From Clostridiaceae bacterium (GTDB lineage: Bacteria > Bacillota > Clostridia > DSM-8532): a stretch of DNA of 64,000 nucleotides. The position numbers and the translations under genes were made by a program. Positions 18,234 through 27,716 of this stretch are shown one piece after another. The DNA lies in assembly GCA_012728015.1 (NCBI GenBank), contig JAAYFY010000037.1, positions 62,001 through 126,000 on the forward strand, in the 5' to 3' direction. A model generated the notes under the pieces. It saw only the letters and a list, made by a program, of their open reading frames with translations, was not told where the DNA came from and ran no database searches. Positions within the stretch are counted from its first letter, which is position 1, and every line of letters starts with the position of its first letter.

Positions 18234-18791
18234 CTAATAAACGAATTTGAAGCCCAGTTGTTTTTCCAATTCGTCGGTCTTCCAGCCGAAGTTATAAACA
18301 AAGGGTTTATCGGAGCTGTCCAGTATCAGGACAATGGGCGGCTCTTTATCGGTGAATATAACGTATATTCTGTCGACCGAGGCGTTGATATACTGGCTCT
18401 GTACCTTCAGGGCGGGGTTTACCGGGATCTTTACGATATAACCTTTGTCGGGAAACGGCTGGATCTTGGCATACATTCCTGTGATGCTGCCGATGATCTT
18501 TCTGGCCTGTTCCTGTATCATCGGTGTGGCCTTCATCCTCTTGACCACCTTCCCCTTGCCTATGTCAAAGATCTGTACCTCATCGCTGCTTTCAGAAGCG
18601 GGGGCAGTTTCTTCCAGGATCTCGCCTGACGCGGCCACATCCCTGCAGCGCAGCATGTTAACCAGTTCAAAGTAATTCTCGGTATCCTGGTTTCCAAAAA
18701 TCTGATAAATGCCAAAGGAAACGAGGAACACTGCCAGTACGGCTGCCGCGAAAAATTTCAGTTTTCTTTTGCTGATGCTGATAATGATCAT
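18234..18791 (-). CDS. Membrane-anchored protein of unknown function
   Basis: A 185-residue protein I do not recognise. A basic N-terminus is followed by one hydrophobic span (about residues 12-29), then an extracytoplasmic part of about 150 residues with a Ser/Glu-rich stretch (ETAPASESSDE) and mainly beta-type sequence. ATG 18791 is preceded by GGGTGG; a GTG at 18800 is the alternative. It is convergent with rlmB and alone on its strand. Confidence 0.65.
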   Translation of the reverse strand: MIIISISKRKLKFFAAAVLAVFLVSFGIYQIFGNQDTENYFELVNMLRCRDVAASGEILEETAPASESSDEVQIFDIGKGKVVKRMKATPMIQEQARKIIGSITGMYAKIQPFPDKGYIVKIPVNPALKVQSQYINASVDRIYVIFTDKEPPIVLILDSSDKPFVYNFGWKTDELEKQLGFKFVY

Positions 18792-19080
18792 ATACACCAC
18801 CCATAAATCATATCAGGAAGACGGCTTGTATTATGACAGTTATTTATGCGGGTAAAATCATAGTCCTTTTCCCGGACGGGGATAATTTGCCTTATGGCCG
18901 GAGCCCCATGGAACATGATCACGTTTGTGCGATATTAATGGATATTATGGTAAAATGGTGTGGGCTGGCACAGCACGGTGCGCTAAAGCCGGCATACGGC
19001 TGTAAAAGCGCGGAAGGTGCCAGGCCTGTAAGCCATATGCGAAAGACAGGGCCAATTCAGATAAACGGGAGGTTATCCGG

Positions 19081-19374
19081 ATGGAAGCGGACAGGAAACT
19101 AGTCAGAAAAATTGCGGCTTTGGCCATGCTAGGGCTTAGCGGCGAGGAAGAGGCCGAGTTTGCCAGGGACCTGAACATTATTATGGGTTATATGAACAGG
19201 CTGGCAGAAACCAATACAGATGGCTTTGAACCCATGGAGCATGTAGTCCCTTTGATTAACGTGCTTCGGCAGGACATCCCGGAAGGGTTCGGCGATAGGA
19301 ATGGTTTAATTGGATGCGCGGCCGATGTCAGGGACGACTGCTATGTTGTCCCCAGCGTGGTGGATGACTTATGA
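19081..19374 (+). CDS. gatC: Asp/Glu-tRNA amidotransferase subunit C
   Basis: A 97-residue protein starting with the GatC pattern VRKIAALAMLGLSGEEEAEFARDLNIIM. It includes EPMEHVVPL and ends in VPSVVDDL. GatC stabilises the GatA-GatB complex that makes Gln-tRNA(Gln) and Asn-tRNA(Asn) by transamidation. GGGAGG lies upstream. It overlaps gatA by 4 nt. Confidence 0.95.
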   Translation: MEADRKLVRKIAALAMLGLSGEEEAEFARDLNIIMGYMNRLAETNTDGFEPMEHVVPLINVLRQDIPEGFGDRNGLIGCAADVRDDCYVVPSVVDDL

Positions 19375-20852
19375 GTATACAGGATTTGACCATTAAGGAA
19401 GCCAGTGAGCTTTTAAGGCGCAGAAAAGTCAGCTCCAGGGAGCTTACCGAATCAGCACTGGATAGGATCCGACGGGAGAACGGCAGGATCAATGCCTTTA
19501 TAACGGTCTGTGACGATTTGGCCCTGAGCCAGGCCGACGCCGCGGATAAACGGCTTGCAGGCGGGGATGGGGCATCACCCCTTTGCGGCGTGCCCATGGG
19601 TATCAAGGACAGCATCTGCACCAGGGGTGTGAGGACCACCTGTGCCTCAAGGATGCTGGAACAGTTCGTCCCGCCATATAACGCCACAGCAGTTGAAAGC
19701 CTTTTGGCAAGCGGGTCGGTTCTGCTGGGGAAACTCAACATGGACGAGTTTGGCATGGGTAGTTCCTCGGAGTTTTCCATCTTCGGAAGTGTTAAAAACC
19801 CATGGGACACCGGGCGCGTGGCCGGCGGGTCCAGCGGGGGCCCGGCGGCTGCGGTAGCCTCCGGCCTCTGCTGCTTTGCCCTGGGCTCAGATACTGGCGG
19901 TTCCATACGCCAGCCCGCTTCCTTCTGCGGGGTAGTGGGGCTAAAGCCTACCCATGGCCTCATATCCCGGTACGGTCTTGTGGCCTATGCCCCATCGCTG
20001 GACCAGATCGGTCCCATCACCAGTGATGTGACCGACTGCGCCCTTGTGCTGGACGCTATAGCCGGACATGATCCCAGGGACCCAACCTCGGCAAACAGGG
20101 AAGGGGAGGATTATTCCCAGGGGCTTAATCGGGATAAACTGCCGATAAGGGTGGGACTGCCCAGGGAGTATTTTGGCCCGGAGCTGAATAAAGACGTAAA
20201 AAACGCTGTATTCAAGGCTGTTTCCATGCTGGAAGAGGCGGGATCAAGTACAGGAGAAGTTTCGTTCCCGTCCACCGAGCACGCGATATCGGCCTTTTAC
20301 CTGATTTCTTCAGCTGAGGCCAGCACAAGCCTTGGCCGGTATGACGGCATACGGTTTGGCTATAGGAAAACCGGGGCAAAAGATCTGGAGGAGCTGTACC
20401 AGTTGTCCCGAAGTGAGGGGTTCGGCCGGGAGGTCAAGCGAAGGATACTATTTGGAACCCATGCCTTAAGCGCGGTTTACAGGGATAAACTCTACAACAA
20501 GGCCTTAAGGATCAGGAGAATGATCGCCCGGGATTTTTCAGAAGCCTTTGAGTCATTCGATGTTATCGTGGCGCCCGCCTATCCCGAAACGGCCTTCAGG
20601 ATGGGAGAGAAGACAGGGAACCCGCTTAAGATGTACCTGGGTGATATATATAACGTAGGGGCCAACCTGGCAGGACTTCCGGCCCTGGTCGTGCCCTGCG
20701 GCCTTGACCGCAGGGGCCTTCCCATCGGGATCCAGCTTATCGGGAAGCCCTTTTCTGAAAAACTCCTGCTGCGCGCGGGCTATGCCATTGAGAAGAGGGT
20801 TGGCAGGCTGAGGCCGCCCCGGGCAGGGGAAGAAAGCTCGGAAGGGGGATGA
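19371..20852 (+). CDS. gatA: Asp/Glu-tRNA amidotransferase subunit A
   Basis: A 493-residue amidase-signature enzyme with the Ser-cisSer-Lys triad: GIKDS (Lys), GGSSGGPAAAVASG (cis-Ser) and DTGGSIRQPASFCG (Ser nucleophile). It releases ammonia from glutamine for GatB. Translationally coupled to gatC (ATGA overlap) and 6 nt before gatB. Confidence 0.97.
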   Translation: MSIQDLTIKEASELLRRRKVSSRELTESALDRIRRENGRINAFITVCDDLALSQADAADKRLAGGDGASPLCGVPMGIKDSICTRGVRTTCASRMLEQFVPPYNATAVESLLASGSVLLGKLNMDEFGMGSSSEFSIFGSVKNPWDTGRVAGGSSGGPAAAVASGLCCFALGSDTGGSIRQPASFCGVVGLKPTHGLISRYGLVAYAPSLDQIGPITSDVTDCALVLDAIAGHDPRDPTSANREGEDYSQGLNRDKLPIRVGLPREYFGPELNKDVKNAVFKAVSMLEEAGSSTGEVSFPSTEHAISAFYLISSAEASTSLGRYDGIRFGYRKTGAKDLEELYQLSRSEGFGREVKRRILFGTHALSAVYRDKLYNKALRIRRMIARDFSEAFESFDVIVAPAYPETAFRMGEKTGNPLKMYLGDIYNVGANLAGLPALVVPCGLDRRGLPIGIQLIGKPFSEKLLLRAGYAIEKRVGRLRPPRAGEESSEGG

Positions 20853-20858
20853 CCTTTT

Positions 20859-22286
20859 ATGGAATATGAGGTAGTGATCGGGCTTGAGATACATGCGGAA
20901 CTGAAGACCGCAACCAAAATGTTCTGCGGATGTAAAAATGAATTCGGGGCAAAGCCCAATACCCTGGTTTGCCCGGTATGCCTGGGCATGCCCGGAGCTC
21001 TCCCGGTAATGAACATGGCCGCGGTGGAATATGCCGTACGGGCAGGGCTTGCCATGAACTGCAAAATATCCTCCTTCAGCAAGATGGACAGGAAGAACTA
21101 TTTCTATCCCGACCTTCCCAAGGCATACCAGATATCGCAATATGATCTTCCCCTGTGTACCGACGGACATGTGGAAATAGATGTGAACGGGAAGTACAAA
21201 AGGATCGGCATAGAGCGGATCCATCTGGAGGAAGACGCGGGGAAGCTGATCCATGACGCCATAGACCATGGATCATTGGTGGATTATAATCGCTGCGGTG
21301 TACCCCTGATTGAGATCGTCAGCCGCCCGGATATAAGCTCACCCGAAGATGCGAGGATCTTCCTGGAAACTGTTAAGACAATACTGGAATATACCGGGGT
21401 TTCAGACTGCAAGATGCAGGAAGGGTCACTCCGGGCTGATGTAAACCTCTCGGTCAGAAGGCCCGGAGAACCCATGGGAACGCGCACCGAGATGAAGAAT
21501 ATCAACTCGCTCCATGCGGTGCAGCGCGCTGCCCAGGCTGAGGCCAAGAGGCAGGCCGCCGTCATAAGGAGCGGAGGCCGCGTCATCCAGGAGACCAGGA
21601 GGTGGGATGACGCCCGCAAAGAGAGCTTTCCCTTGAGGAGCAAGGAAGAAGCCATGGATTACCGCTTTATGCCCGAACCCGACCTTGTTCCCTTGGTGAT
21701 CGGGCAGGAATGGCTTGAAGAGATAAGAAGGAGCATTCCCGAACTGGCGCTGTCAAGGGTCAAACGTTATATCGACGACCTTGGTATTCCCCGGTATGAT
21801 GCCCATCTGATAACACAGTCAAGGTTTCTGGCAGATATGTTTGAAACCGCCGCTGCCGCCTGTGGCAACCCGAAGCTGGTGAGCAACTGGATAATGACCG
21901 ATATTCTGCGGCGCATAAACGAAGATAAGGATTTTCTGGCCGCGTCAGGCCTTGACGGCCAGAACCTCGGCAGGGTCATGCTCCTTTTGGACAAGGGCGA
22001 GATAACGCCGAATTCGGCAAAGGAAATACTGGACATCCTTGCACGGGAGGGCGGGGATCCGGATGCCATCACTGAGAAGAAGGGTATGAGGGTACAGAGA
22101 GACCAGAACCTGATTGCCCGGGCAGTGGAAGAAGTCATAGCGCAAAACCCAAAGGCCGCGGCCGATTACAGGGCCGGGAAGGAGAAATCCTTCAGCTTCC
22201 TTATGGGGAAGGCCATGGCCGCCCTCAAGGGCAGGGCCGACCCGGTACAAGTCCGCGAACTTTTGCTCCGGCGCCTTAAAGAGTGA
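20859..22286 (+). CDS. gatB: Asp/Glu-tRNA amidotransferase subunit B
   Basis: A 475-residue protein with the GatB core (EVVIGLEIHAELKTATKMFC, VCLGMPGALPVMN, HLEEDAGKL), Zn-binding cysteines near the start, and the C-terminal YqeY-like tRNA-binding domain. It phosphorylates the misacylated Asp or Glu and transfers ammonia to it. The neighbouring operon supplies all three subunits. Confidence 0.97.
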   Translation: MEYEVVIGLEIHAELKTATKMFCGCKNEFGAKPNTLVCPVCLGMPGALPVMNMAAVEYAVRAGLAMNCKISSFSKMDRKNYFYPDLPKAYQISQYDLPLCTDGHVEIDVNGKYKRIGIERIHLEEDAGKLIHDAIDHGSLVDYNRCGVPLIEIVSRPDISSPEDARIFLETVKTILEYTGVSDCKMQEGSLRADVNLSVRRPGEPMGTRTEMKNINSLHAVQRAAQAEAKRQAAVIRSGGRVIQETRRWDDARKESFPLRSKEEAMDYRFMPEPDLVPLVIGQEWLEEIRRSIPELALSRVKRYIDDLGIPRYDAHLITQSRFLADMFETAAAACGNPKLVSNWIMTDILRRINEDKDFLAASGLDGQNLGRVMLLLDKGEITPNSAKEILDILAREGGDPDAITEKKGMRVQRDQNLIARAVEEVIAQNPKAAADYRAGKEKSFSFLMGKAMAALKGRADPVQVRELLLRRLKE

Positions 22287-22364
22287 GGAGAGAGCCCAAA
22301 CTCCATTATGAAGGGCTTTGCCAGGATTGCCGCGCTCCGCATCGCCCGCCTTGACAGCAGGAAA

Positions 22365-22392
22365 TGAACCTGTGAGGCCGCAGCACGTCTAA
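22365..22392 (+). promoter_or_regulatory. ECF-sigma type promoter of the serpin gene
   Basis: TGAACC (22365-22370), 15 nt spacer, CGTCTAA (22386-22392), giving a predicted start about 37 nt before the serpin ATG. The AAC-N16-CGTC geometry is the classical ECF sigma pattern. The same arrangement precedes the alpha-2-macroglobulin gene (58846-58872, minus strand). Confidence 0.65.
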
Positions 22393-22434
22393 CCTTTATG
22401 AGAGAATACTGGAAATGTATAGGAGGAATATGTT

Positions 22435-23697
22435 ATGGATCAATACTTGGAGACCGCCGTAAAAAAAGGCGCAAAAATGGTTCTGGCCGCTGTCCTTATC
22501 ATGGCATTCCTTCTTGCGGGATGCGCGACGGGAAGAAGCGCATATGCTTTTTTACCATCAGATGTGACCCATATCCCGTTGGATGACTCCATCATCATGG
22601 ATATCAACGATCTGGGTCTTAACACCTTAAGGCTTATCAATGAGGACGATACCGAAGGCAGGAACATGATCATATCCCCCGTAAGCCTTTCAACCGCGCT
22701 TTCTATCCTGAACAACGGCGCCGCCGGCACCACACGCGATGAGATCAACGGCCTGATCAACACCCGGGGAGTTACCCAGGACGGGTGCAACGGCAAATAC
22801 AGGGACCTTATCAGCAGCTTCTACAACAGGAAAGACGTTACGATACTCCCGGCCAACTCCCTGTGGGTGAACAAGGAATATCGTGTTAAGGAGAGCTTCA
22901 TTGAACTTGCCAGGGCCTGGTACGATGCAGAAGTGTTTTCCCTCAACGTCAAGTCCCCTTCGGCGGTAAACCAGGTCAACAAGTGGATATCAGACAAGAC
23001 AAAGGATTTTATCACAAATCCCGTCAGCGGTATAGACCCCGATACCATAATGCTCATAGTCAATACCTTGTACTTCAAGGGGGCCTGGATCGATGAATTC
23101 AACAAAGAATGCACCGAAAAGGAGGACTTTACTCTGGGCACGGGAGAGACCGTGCAGGCTGACATGATGAACGGCCAGTTCAGGGTTCCCTATTATAACG
23201 CGGGGGACTTCAAGGCCGCAAAACTCCACTACGAGGGCGGAGTATCCATGCTCCTCCTGCGTCCGGAAGGCGATGTCAATGAGCTTGTGGAAAGTCTTTC
23301 GGCGGATATGCTCCTTGATATAAACGACAGGCTCAAACCCTTCAAAACCAATCTCAAGGTGCCCAAATTAAGCTACGGTTTCAGGGACGAAATGAGCGGA
23401 TACCTGAAAAAGCTGGGGATGGTTGATGCCTTTAGCGGTTCGGCCGACTTCAGCGGGATGGTGGAAGACACTGAAGCCCGGGTAAACCGCGTGCTTCATG
23501 AATGCAGGATAGAGCTGGATGAGGAAGGTACCATCGCTGCTGCCGCAACAGTTATAGAAAAGACCGGCGTGAGCGCCATGACCGAACCTGAGGAAATCAT
23601 GGACTTCTACCTGGATAAGCCCTTTGTGTTTGCCATTATGGACAACCAGACCGGTGCGGTCTTTTTCCTGGGTAAGGTCGAAAACCCGGCCCAGTAA
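22435..23697 (+). CDS. Serpin-family protease inhibitor, lipoprotein
   Basis: A 420-residue protein with a lipoprotein signal (lipobox LAGC, Cys30) and a full serpin fold: NMIISPVSLSTALSILNNGAAGTT, NTLYFKGAWIDEF, LKVPKLSYGF and the C-terminal KPFVFAIMDNQTGAVFFLGKV. The reactive-loop hinge is of inhibitory type, EEGTIAAAAT (residues 363-372). Counting the usual 17 residues from P17 places the scissile bond at Val379-Ser380, which would suit an elastase-like enzyme. It would trap proteases outside the cell at the membrane surface. ATG 22435 follows AGGAGG. It has its own ECF-type promoter and terminator, so it is monocistronic. Confidence 0.93.
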   Translation: MDQYLETAVKKGAKMVLAAVLIMAFLLAGCATGRSAYAFLPSDVTHIPLDDSIIMDINDLGLNTLRLINEDDTEGRNMIISPVSLSTALSILNNGAAGTTRDEINGLINTRGVTQDGCNGKYRDLISSFYNRKDVTILPANSLWVNKEYRVKESFIELARAWYDAEVFSLNVKSPSAVNQVNKWISDKTKDFITNPVSGIDPDTIMLIVNTLYFKGAWIDEFNKECTEKEDFTLGTGETVQADMMNGQFRVPYYNAGDFKAAKLHYEGGVSMLLLRPEGDVNELVESLSADMLLDINDRLKPFKTNLKVPKLSYGFRDEMSGYLKKLGMVDAFSGSADFSGMVEDTEARVNRVLHECRIELDEEGTIAAAATVIEKTGVSAMTEPEEIMDFYLDKPFVFAIMDNQTGAVFFLGKVENPAQ

Positions 23698-23719
23698 TTG
23701 ATGCTTCCTGAAAAGACCG

Positions 23720-23755
23720 ACAGCGCGGCAGCCGTGATGGTGCCGCGCTGTTTTA
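23720..23755 (+). terminator. Rho-independent terminator of the serpin gene
   Basis: ACAGCGCGGCA (23720-23730) and TGCCGCGCTGT (23741-23751) form a perfect 11-bp stem with a 10-nt loop, followed by TTT. Confidence 0.8.
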
Positions 23756-23779
23756 GGGAATTGGAGGGATCGCTGCAGC

Positions 23780-24001
23780 TCAGGCCGTGTTTTTTGAGCC
23801 CAGGATCTCATAGAGCTTAATTGCTCCAAACACTAATATGGCTCCTATGGCAAGCGCGATGGCAAGCTTGATCAATGATTTTAAGAGAAACCCCAAGACG
23901 CTGAGAACGGCGAGGCCTCCCACGACGAGAATGGCGTACCCGAGGACGGGGCCGAACTTCTTTACAACAGTGTTTTTAAACTCCACCAGGGTGTTTAGCA
24001 T
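23780..24001 (-). CDS. Small membrane protein of unknown function
   Basis: A 73-residue protein with a short amphipathic N-terminus and two adjacent hydrophobic segments (about residues 18-40 and 43-64) containing GxxxG-like glycines. I do not recognise a family. AAGGAGGT eight nt before ATG 24001 is a near-perfect ribosome site, which supports a real gene. It is the next minus-strand gene beyond the dapL terminator. Confidence 0.65.
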   Translation of the reverse strand: MLNTLVEFKNTVVKKFGPVLGYAILVVGGLAVLSVLGFLLKSLIKLAIALAIGAILVFGAIKLYEILGSKNTA

Positions 24002-24088
24002 ATGCCTGGACCTCCTTGTGTTCCTTATGCGCTTCCATTATATGCTCTGAGATTTACAATTACCTGTGAGATTCCTTATAAGCGAATT

Positions 24089-24126
24089 AAAAAACAGTTA
24101 AAATGGATTCATCCATTCTAACTGTT
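24089..24126 (-). terminator. Rho-independent terminator of dapF-dapL
   Basis: A 15-bp inverted repeat (24094-24108 with 24111-24125, one G-T pair) gives, on the minus strand, a tight hairpin ending in six T residues (24094-24089). Confidence 0.87.
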
Positions 24127-24150
24127 CTTGTTTGCCGATTTTTTCTTAAC

Positions 24151-25380
24151 TCAGCCCCTGCGCAGCCTTTCTGCAGCCTCCGCAGTCTTTTCAGGGCTTC
24201 CGAAACCGGTCAGCCTGAAATACCCCTCACCCATGTTACCAAAGCCTGAACCCGGGGTTCCGACTATATGGTAACGGTCAAGAAGGTGATCGAAAAACTC
24301 CCAGGAGGTCATCCCGCCGGGAACCTTGAGCCAGACATAGGGGGAGTTTTCCCCGCCCCATACCCTGAAGCCTTTTTCTTCAAATACCTTGCGGATGGTC
24401 TTTGCGTTTTCAAGGTAGATATCTATGATCCTGTTGATCTGTTCCTGCCCTTCGGGTGTATAAAGGGCTGCTGCCGCCTTCTGTACAATGTAGGGTACAC
24501 CGTTGAACTTTGTTGTCTGGCGCCTGAGCCACATGGAGTGAAGTTTCAGGGGTTTATCACCGGTGGAAACGGTCACTTCAAGTGTTTTGGGCACCACGGT
24601 ATAAGCACACCTCAAGCCCGTGAAACCGGCTGTCTTTGAAAAGCTCCTGAACTCGACAGCAACCTTTCTCGCGTCAGGGATTTCGTAGATGCTGTGGGGG
24701 ATGCCGTCATCCCGGATGAAACGCTCATAGGCGGCATCAAAAAGGATAAGGGCCTTGTTTTCCAGGGCGTAATCCACCCACTTCTTCAGTTCATCCCTGG
24801 TCAGTACTACGCCCGACGGGTTGTTGGGCAGGCAAAGGTACACTATGTCCAGGGACTCGTCGGGGATTTGGGGTTTGAAATCATTTTCCTCAAGGCAGTC
24901 CAGGTAGCGGATATTCTCATAGCCATCGCCCGAAGGCCTGCCCGAATGCCCTGCCAGAACATTGCTGTCAAGATAAACCGGGTAAACGGGATTGGAAATG
25001 CCTATTATATTACCTTCCCCGAACAGGTCTGTGAAGTTTGCGGTGTCGCTCTTGGCGCCATCACTGACGAAGATTTCATCCGGTTCAATATCACAGCCGC
25101 GGGCCCTGTAATCATGCTCGGCTATGGCCTCCCTCAAAAAGTCGTATCCCTGTTCCGGTCCGTATCCCCTGAATGTTTCGGCCCTGGCCATTTCATCAAC
25201 GGCCTCGTGAAGGGCACGGATCGCCGCCTGAGGGAGGGGCTGTGTGACATCGCCTATGCCAAGCCGTATGATATCGGCAGACGGGTTGGCAGCCTTGTAA
25301 TCATTGACCCTCCTGGCAATTTCTACAAATAAATATGTTTCCTTGACATTTCCGAAATTGCTGTTGATTAACACGACCAT
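24151..25380 (-). CDS. dapL: LL-diaminopimelate aminotransferase
   Basis: A 409-residue fold-type I PLP enzyme. RLGIGDVTQPLP near the N-terminus is a family signature, and the PLP lysine lies in SFSKTAGFTGLRCAYT. It converts tetrahydrodipicolinate directly to LL-diaminopimelate, skipping the acyl steps of lysine and cell-wall precursor synthesis; this route is common in Clostridia. It follows dapF by 12 nt, which supplies the next step. A GGAGG site precedes the ATG. Confidence 0.96.
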   Translation of the reverse strand: MVVLINSNFGNVKETYLFVEIARRVNDYKAANPSADIIRLGIGDVTQPLPQAAIRALHEAVDEMARAETFRGYGPEQGYDFLREAIAEHDYRARGCDIEPDEIFVSDGAKSDTANFTDLFGEGNIIGISNPVYPVYLDSNVLAGHSGRPSGDGYENIRYLDCLEENDFKPQIPDESLDIVYLCLPNNPSGVVLTRDELKKWVDYALENKALILFDAAYERFIRDDGIPHSIYEIPDARKVAVEFRSFSKTAGFTGLRCAYTVVPKTLEVTVSTGDKPLKLHSMWLRRQTTKFNGVPYIVQKAAAALYTPEGQEQINRIIDIYLENAKTIRKVFEEKGFRVWGGENSPYVWLKVPGGMTSWEFFDHLLDRYHIVGTPGSGFGNMGEGYFRLTGFGSPEKTAEAAERLRRG

Positions 25381-25392
25381 AAACCTCCATGT

Positions 25393-26229
25393 TCAAATAT
25401 CGATTTCACCGTCAAATACATGGGCGGCTGGGCCTGTCATATACAGGCCGTCCTCCTGCCAGTCTACCTCCAGGGTTCCGCCCAAAAGCCGGACCTCGGC
25501 TTTCCTGTCTATCATACCAAGACGCATCAGGGCCGCCGCCGAAGCGCAAGCCCCGGTTCCGCAGGCCAGGGTTTCACCGCTTCCGCGTTCATAGACCCGC
25601 ATCTTGATGGATGTCCTGGATACAAGCTGTACGAATTCCACATTTACCGATTCGGGGAATATGGAATTCTTCTGGACCTCAGTTCCATAGTATTCCACCG
25701 GGAAGCTGTCGGTATCATCCACGATGGTTACCGCATGTGGGTTCCCCATAGACACGCAATAGAAGTCAAAGCTCCTGTCATGGACAGCCAGCGTTACAGG
25801 GAACCTCTTTTCCGGAAGATCGGGGATATCGTCCCAGTCAGAAAAACGCGGGACACCCATCCACACCCGAACCTTTTCAATTTTGTTGTCCTTTCCCGGA
25901 TAAAGCACCAGTTTGCGGATTCCCGCCAGGGTCTCCACTGTTACTTCAGTTTTATCTGTCAGGCCCATGTCGTACACGTATTTCCCTACGCAGCGGATGC
26001 CGTTTCCGCACATCTTCCCCTCGGAGCCGTCGGCATTGAACATCCTCATGCGAAAATCGGCGGTCTGGGAGGGAAGGATGAGGATAAGGCCATCACTGCC
26101 GATCCCGAAGTGCCTGTCGCTTATCTTTACGGCAACCGAGGCAGGATCATCCATCCTTTCGGTAAAACCGTTGACATAAACATAGTCATTACCTATGCCA
26201 TGCATTTTGGAAAAACGCATATTCATCAT
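25393..26229 (-). CDS. dapF: Diaminopimelate epimerase
   Basis: A 278-residue enzyme with the two catalytic cysteines in MCGNGIRC and ACGTGACAS, and the N-terminal FSKMHGIGNDYVYVNG signature. It interconverts LL- and meso-diaminopimelate for lysine and peptidoglycan. It forms a two-gene operon with dapL behind a strong sigma-A promoter. Confidence 0.96.
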   Translation of the reverse strand: MMNMRFSKMHGIGNDYVYVNGFTERMDDPASVAVKISDRHFGIGSDGLILILPSQTADFRMRMFNADGSEGKMCGNGIRCVGKYVYDMGLTDKTEVTVETLAGIRKLVLYPGKDNKIEKVRVWMGVPRFSDWDDIPDLPEKRFPVTLAVHDRSFDFYCVSMGNPHAVTIVDDTDSFPVEYYGTEVQKNSIFPESVNVEFVQLVSRTSIKMRVYERGSGETLACGTGACASAAALMRLGMIDRKAEVRLLGGTLEVDWQEDGLYMTGPAAHVFDGEIDI

Positions 26230-26320
26230 TTCCTTTCGGTTCCGGGAGAGTTCATGTTTATTGGAAAGTCAGGCGGCATGCGCATGAAGACACGCCTGCC
26301 GCACCGATGTTTATTTCAAG

Positions 26321-26350
26321 ATTATATACCATCAAGACCCCGTTATGCAA
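26321..26350 (-). promoter_or_regulatory. Sigma-A promoter of dapF-dapL
   Basis: On the minus strand, TTGCAT (26350-26345), 18 nt, TATAAT (26326-26321). The transcript would have a leader of about 85 nt containing a CAGGCG...CGCCTG hairpin and an ATGCGCAT palindrome. Confidence 0.65.
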
Positions 26351-26381
26351 GTTCTGTTCCCGCATCCTTCATAGATACGGC

Positions 26382-27716
26382 TCAATAATTTGCCAGATAC
26401 TTCCGAATCTCCCATGGATGCACCTCGTTCTTGTATTCATCCCATTCATCCAGTTTCGCCTGGATAAACCGTGAGGTGGCATGCTGTCCCAGGGTATCGG
26501 TGATAAGCCTGTCTTCCTGGAGGGCTGTCAGGGCGTCGTACAGGTTTTCGGGCAGGGTTCCTATTCCTGCCGTCCGGCGTTCCTCTTCCGACAACTGGTA
26601 GATATTTCTCTCTATCGGGGGCGGTGGGGTAAGGCCTCTCCTTATTCCATCCAGTCCTGCGGCCAGGATGACGGCAAAGGTAAGATAAGGGTTGCATGAT
26701 GGATCCGGACTTCTGAGCTCAATCCTGGTCGCTTCGCCCTGGGCGGTGGGGATGCGGATCAGGGGACTGCGGTTCCTGGTTGCCCAGGTAATATACACCG
26801 GTGCCTCGTACCCCGGCACCAGGCGTTTGTATGAATTGACAACGGGGTTGGAAATGGCTGTTATGGCCTTGATATGCTCCATAATGCCCGCCATGAAGCA
26901 GTAAGCCTCCCGTGAAAGGCCGCGCTCGTCATTGCCGTCCCAGAACACGTTTTCCCCGTTCCTTGAAAGGGACATGTTGATATGCATGCCGCTTCCGGCC
27001 ATGTCGGTGAAGGGCTTCGGCATAAAGGTGGCATGGAGGCCATGGCTCTTGACCACCTTTTTGACTATTATCTTGAATGTCATCAGGTTATCGGCCGACC
27101 TTAAGGCCTCATCATACCTGAAATCAACCTCGTGCTGACCGTTTGCGGTTTCATGGTGCGAGGCATGCACGTCAAAATCCATTTTCTCAAGGGTGAGGCA
27201 TATATCCCGTCTGGCGTCCTCGCCCAGGTCCATCGGGCTTAAGTCGAAATACCCTCCCTTGTCGTGGGTCATAGTGGTGGGTTTTCCGGTTTCATCGGTA
27301 TGGAACAAAAAGAATTCGCATTCCGGACCTATGTTGAAAGTGTAACCCATATCAGCCGCCTGTTTGAGGGCGCGCTTCAGGATATACCTTGGGTCTCCCT
27401 CGAAAGGCGTCCGGTCCGGGCAGTATACGTCACATATCAGTCTGGCTTCCCGGCTGCCGTTGAAATGCCAGGGGAAGACTTTAAAGGTATCCGGATCGGG
27501 ATAAAGGAACATGTCGGATTCCTCGATCCGGGCAAATCCGTCAATAGAAGAGCCATCAAACATGAACCTGTTCTCCAGGGCGTCTTGCAGATGGTTCACG
27601 GTAATAGCCACGTTTTTTGTCATGCCAAAAAGATCGGTAAACTGCAGTCGGACGAATTCGACTTTGCTATCCTTTGCCAGGCTTAAAACATCCTGTATGC
27701 CCAACTTCTTTTTCAT
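26382..27716 (-). CDS. glnA: Glutamine synthetase, type I
   Basis: A 444-residue GSI-alpha enzyme. MFDGSSIDGFARIEESDM, NIGPECEFFLF, GSGMHINMSL and the ATP-binding KPFTDMAGSGMH region are all present. The adenylylation tyrosine region of GSI-beta enzymes is absent, as in other Firmicutes that control GS by feedback inhibition. It makes glutamine from glutamate and ammonia and serves the Gat pathway indirectly. AGGAGTGAT precedes the start. Monocistronic. Confidence 0.96.
   Translation of the reverse strand: MKKKLGIQDVLSLAKDSKVEFVRLQFTDLFGMTKNVAITVNHLQDALENRFMFDGSSIDGFARIEESDMFLYPDPDTFKVFPWHFNGSREARLICDVYCPDRTPFEGDPRYILKRALKQAADMGYTFNIGPECEFFLFHTDETGKPTTMTHDKGGYFDLSPMDLGEDARRDICLTLEKMDFDVHASHHETANGQHEVDFRYDEALRSADNLMTFKIIVKKVVKSHGLHATFMPKPFTDMAGSGMHINMSLSRNGENVFWDGNDERGLSREAYCFMAGIMEHIKAITAISNPVVNSYKRLVPGYEAPVYITWATRNRSPLIRIPTAQGEATRIELRSPDPSCNPYLTFAVILAAGLDGIRRGLTPPPPIERNIYQLSEEERRTAGIGTLPENLYDALTALQEDRLITDTLGQHATSRFIQAKLDEWDEYKNEVHPWEIRKYLANY

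Noticed and set aside
24268-25332. Long plus-strand frames opposite dapL
   Set aside because: They are antisense shadows; dapL and dapF on the minus strand are unmistakable.
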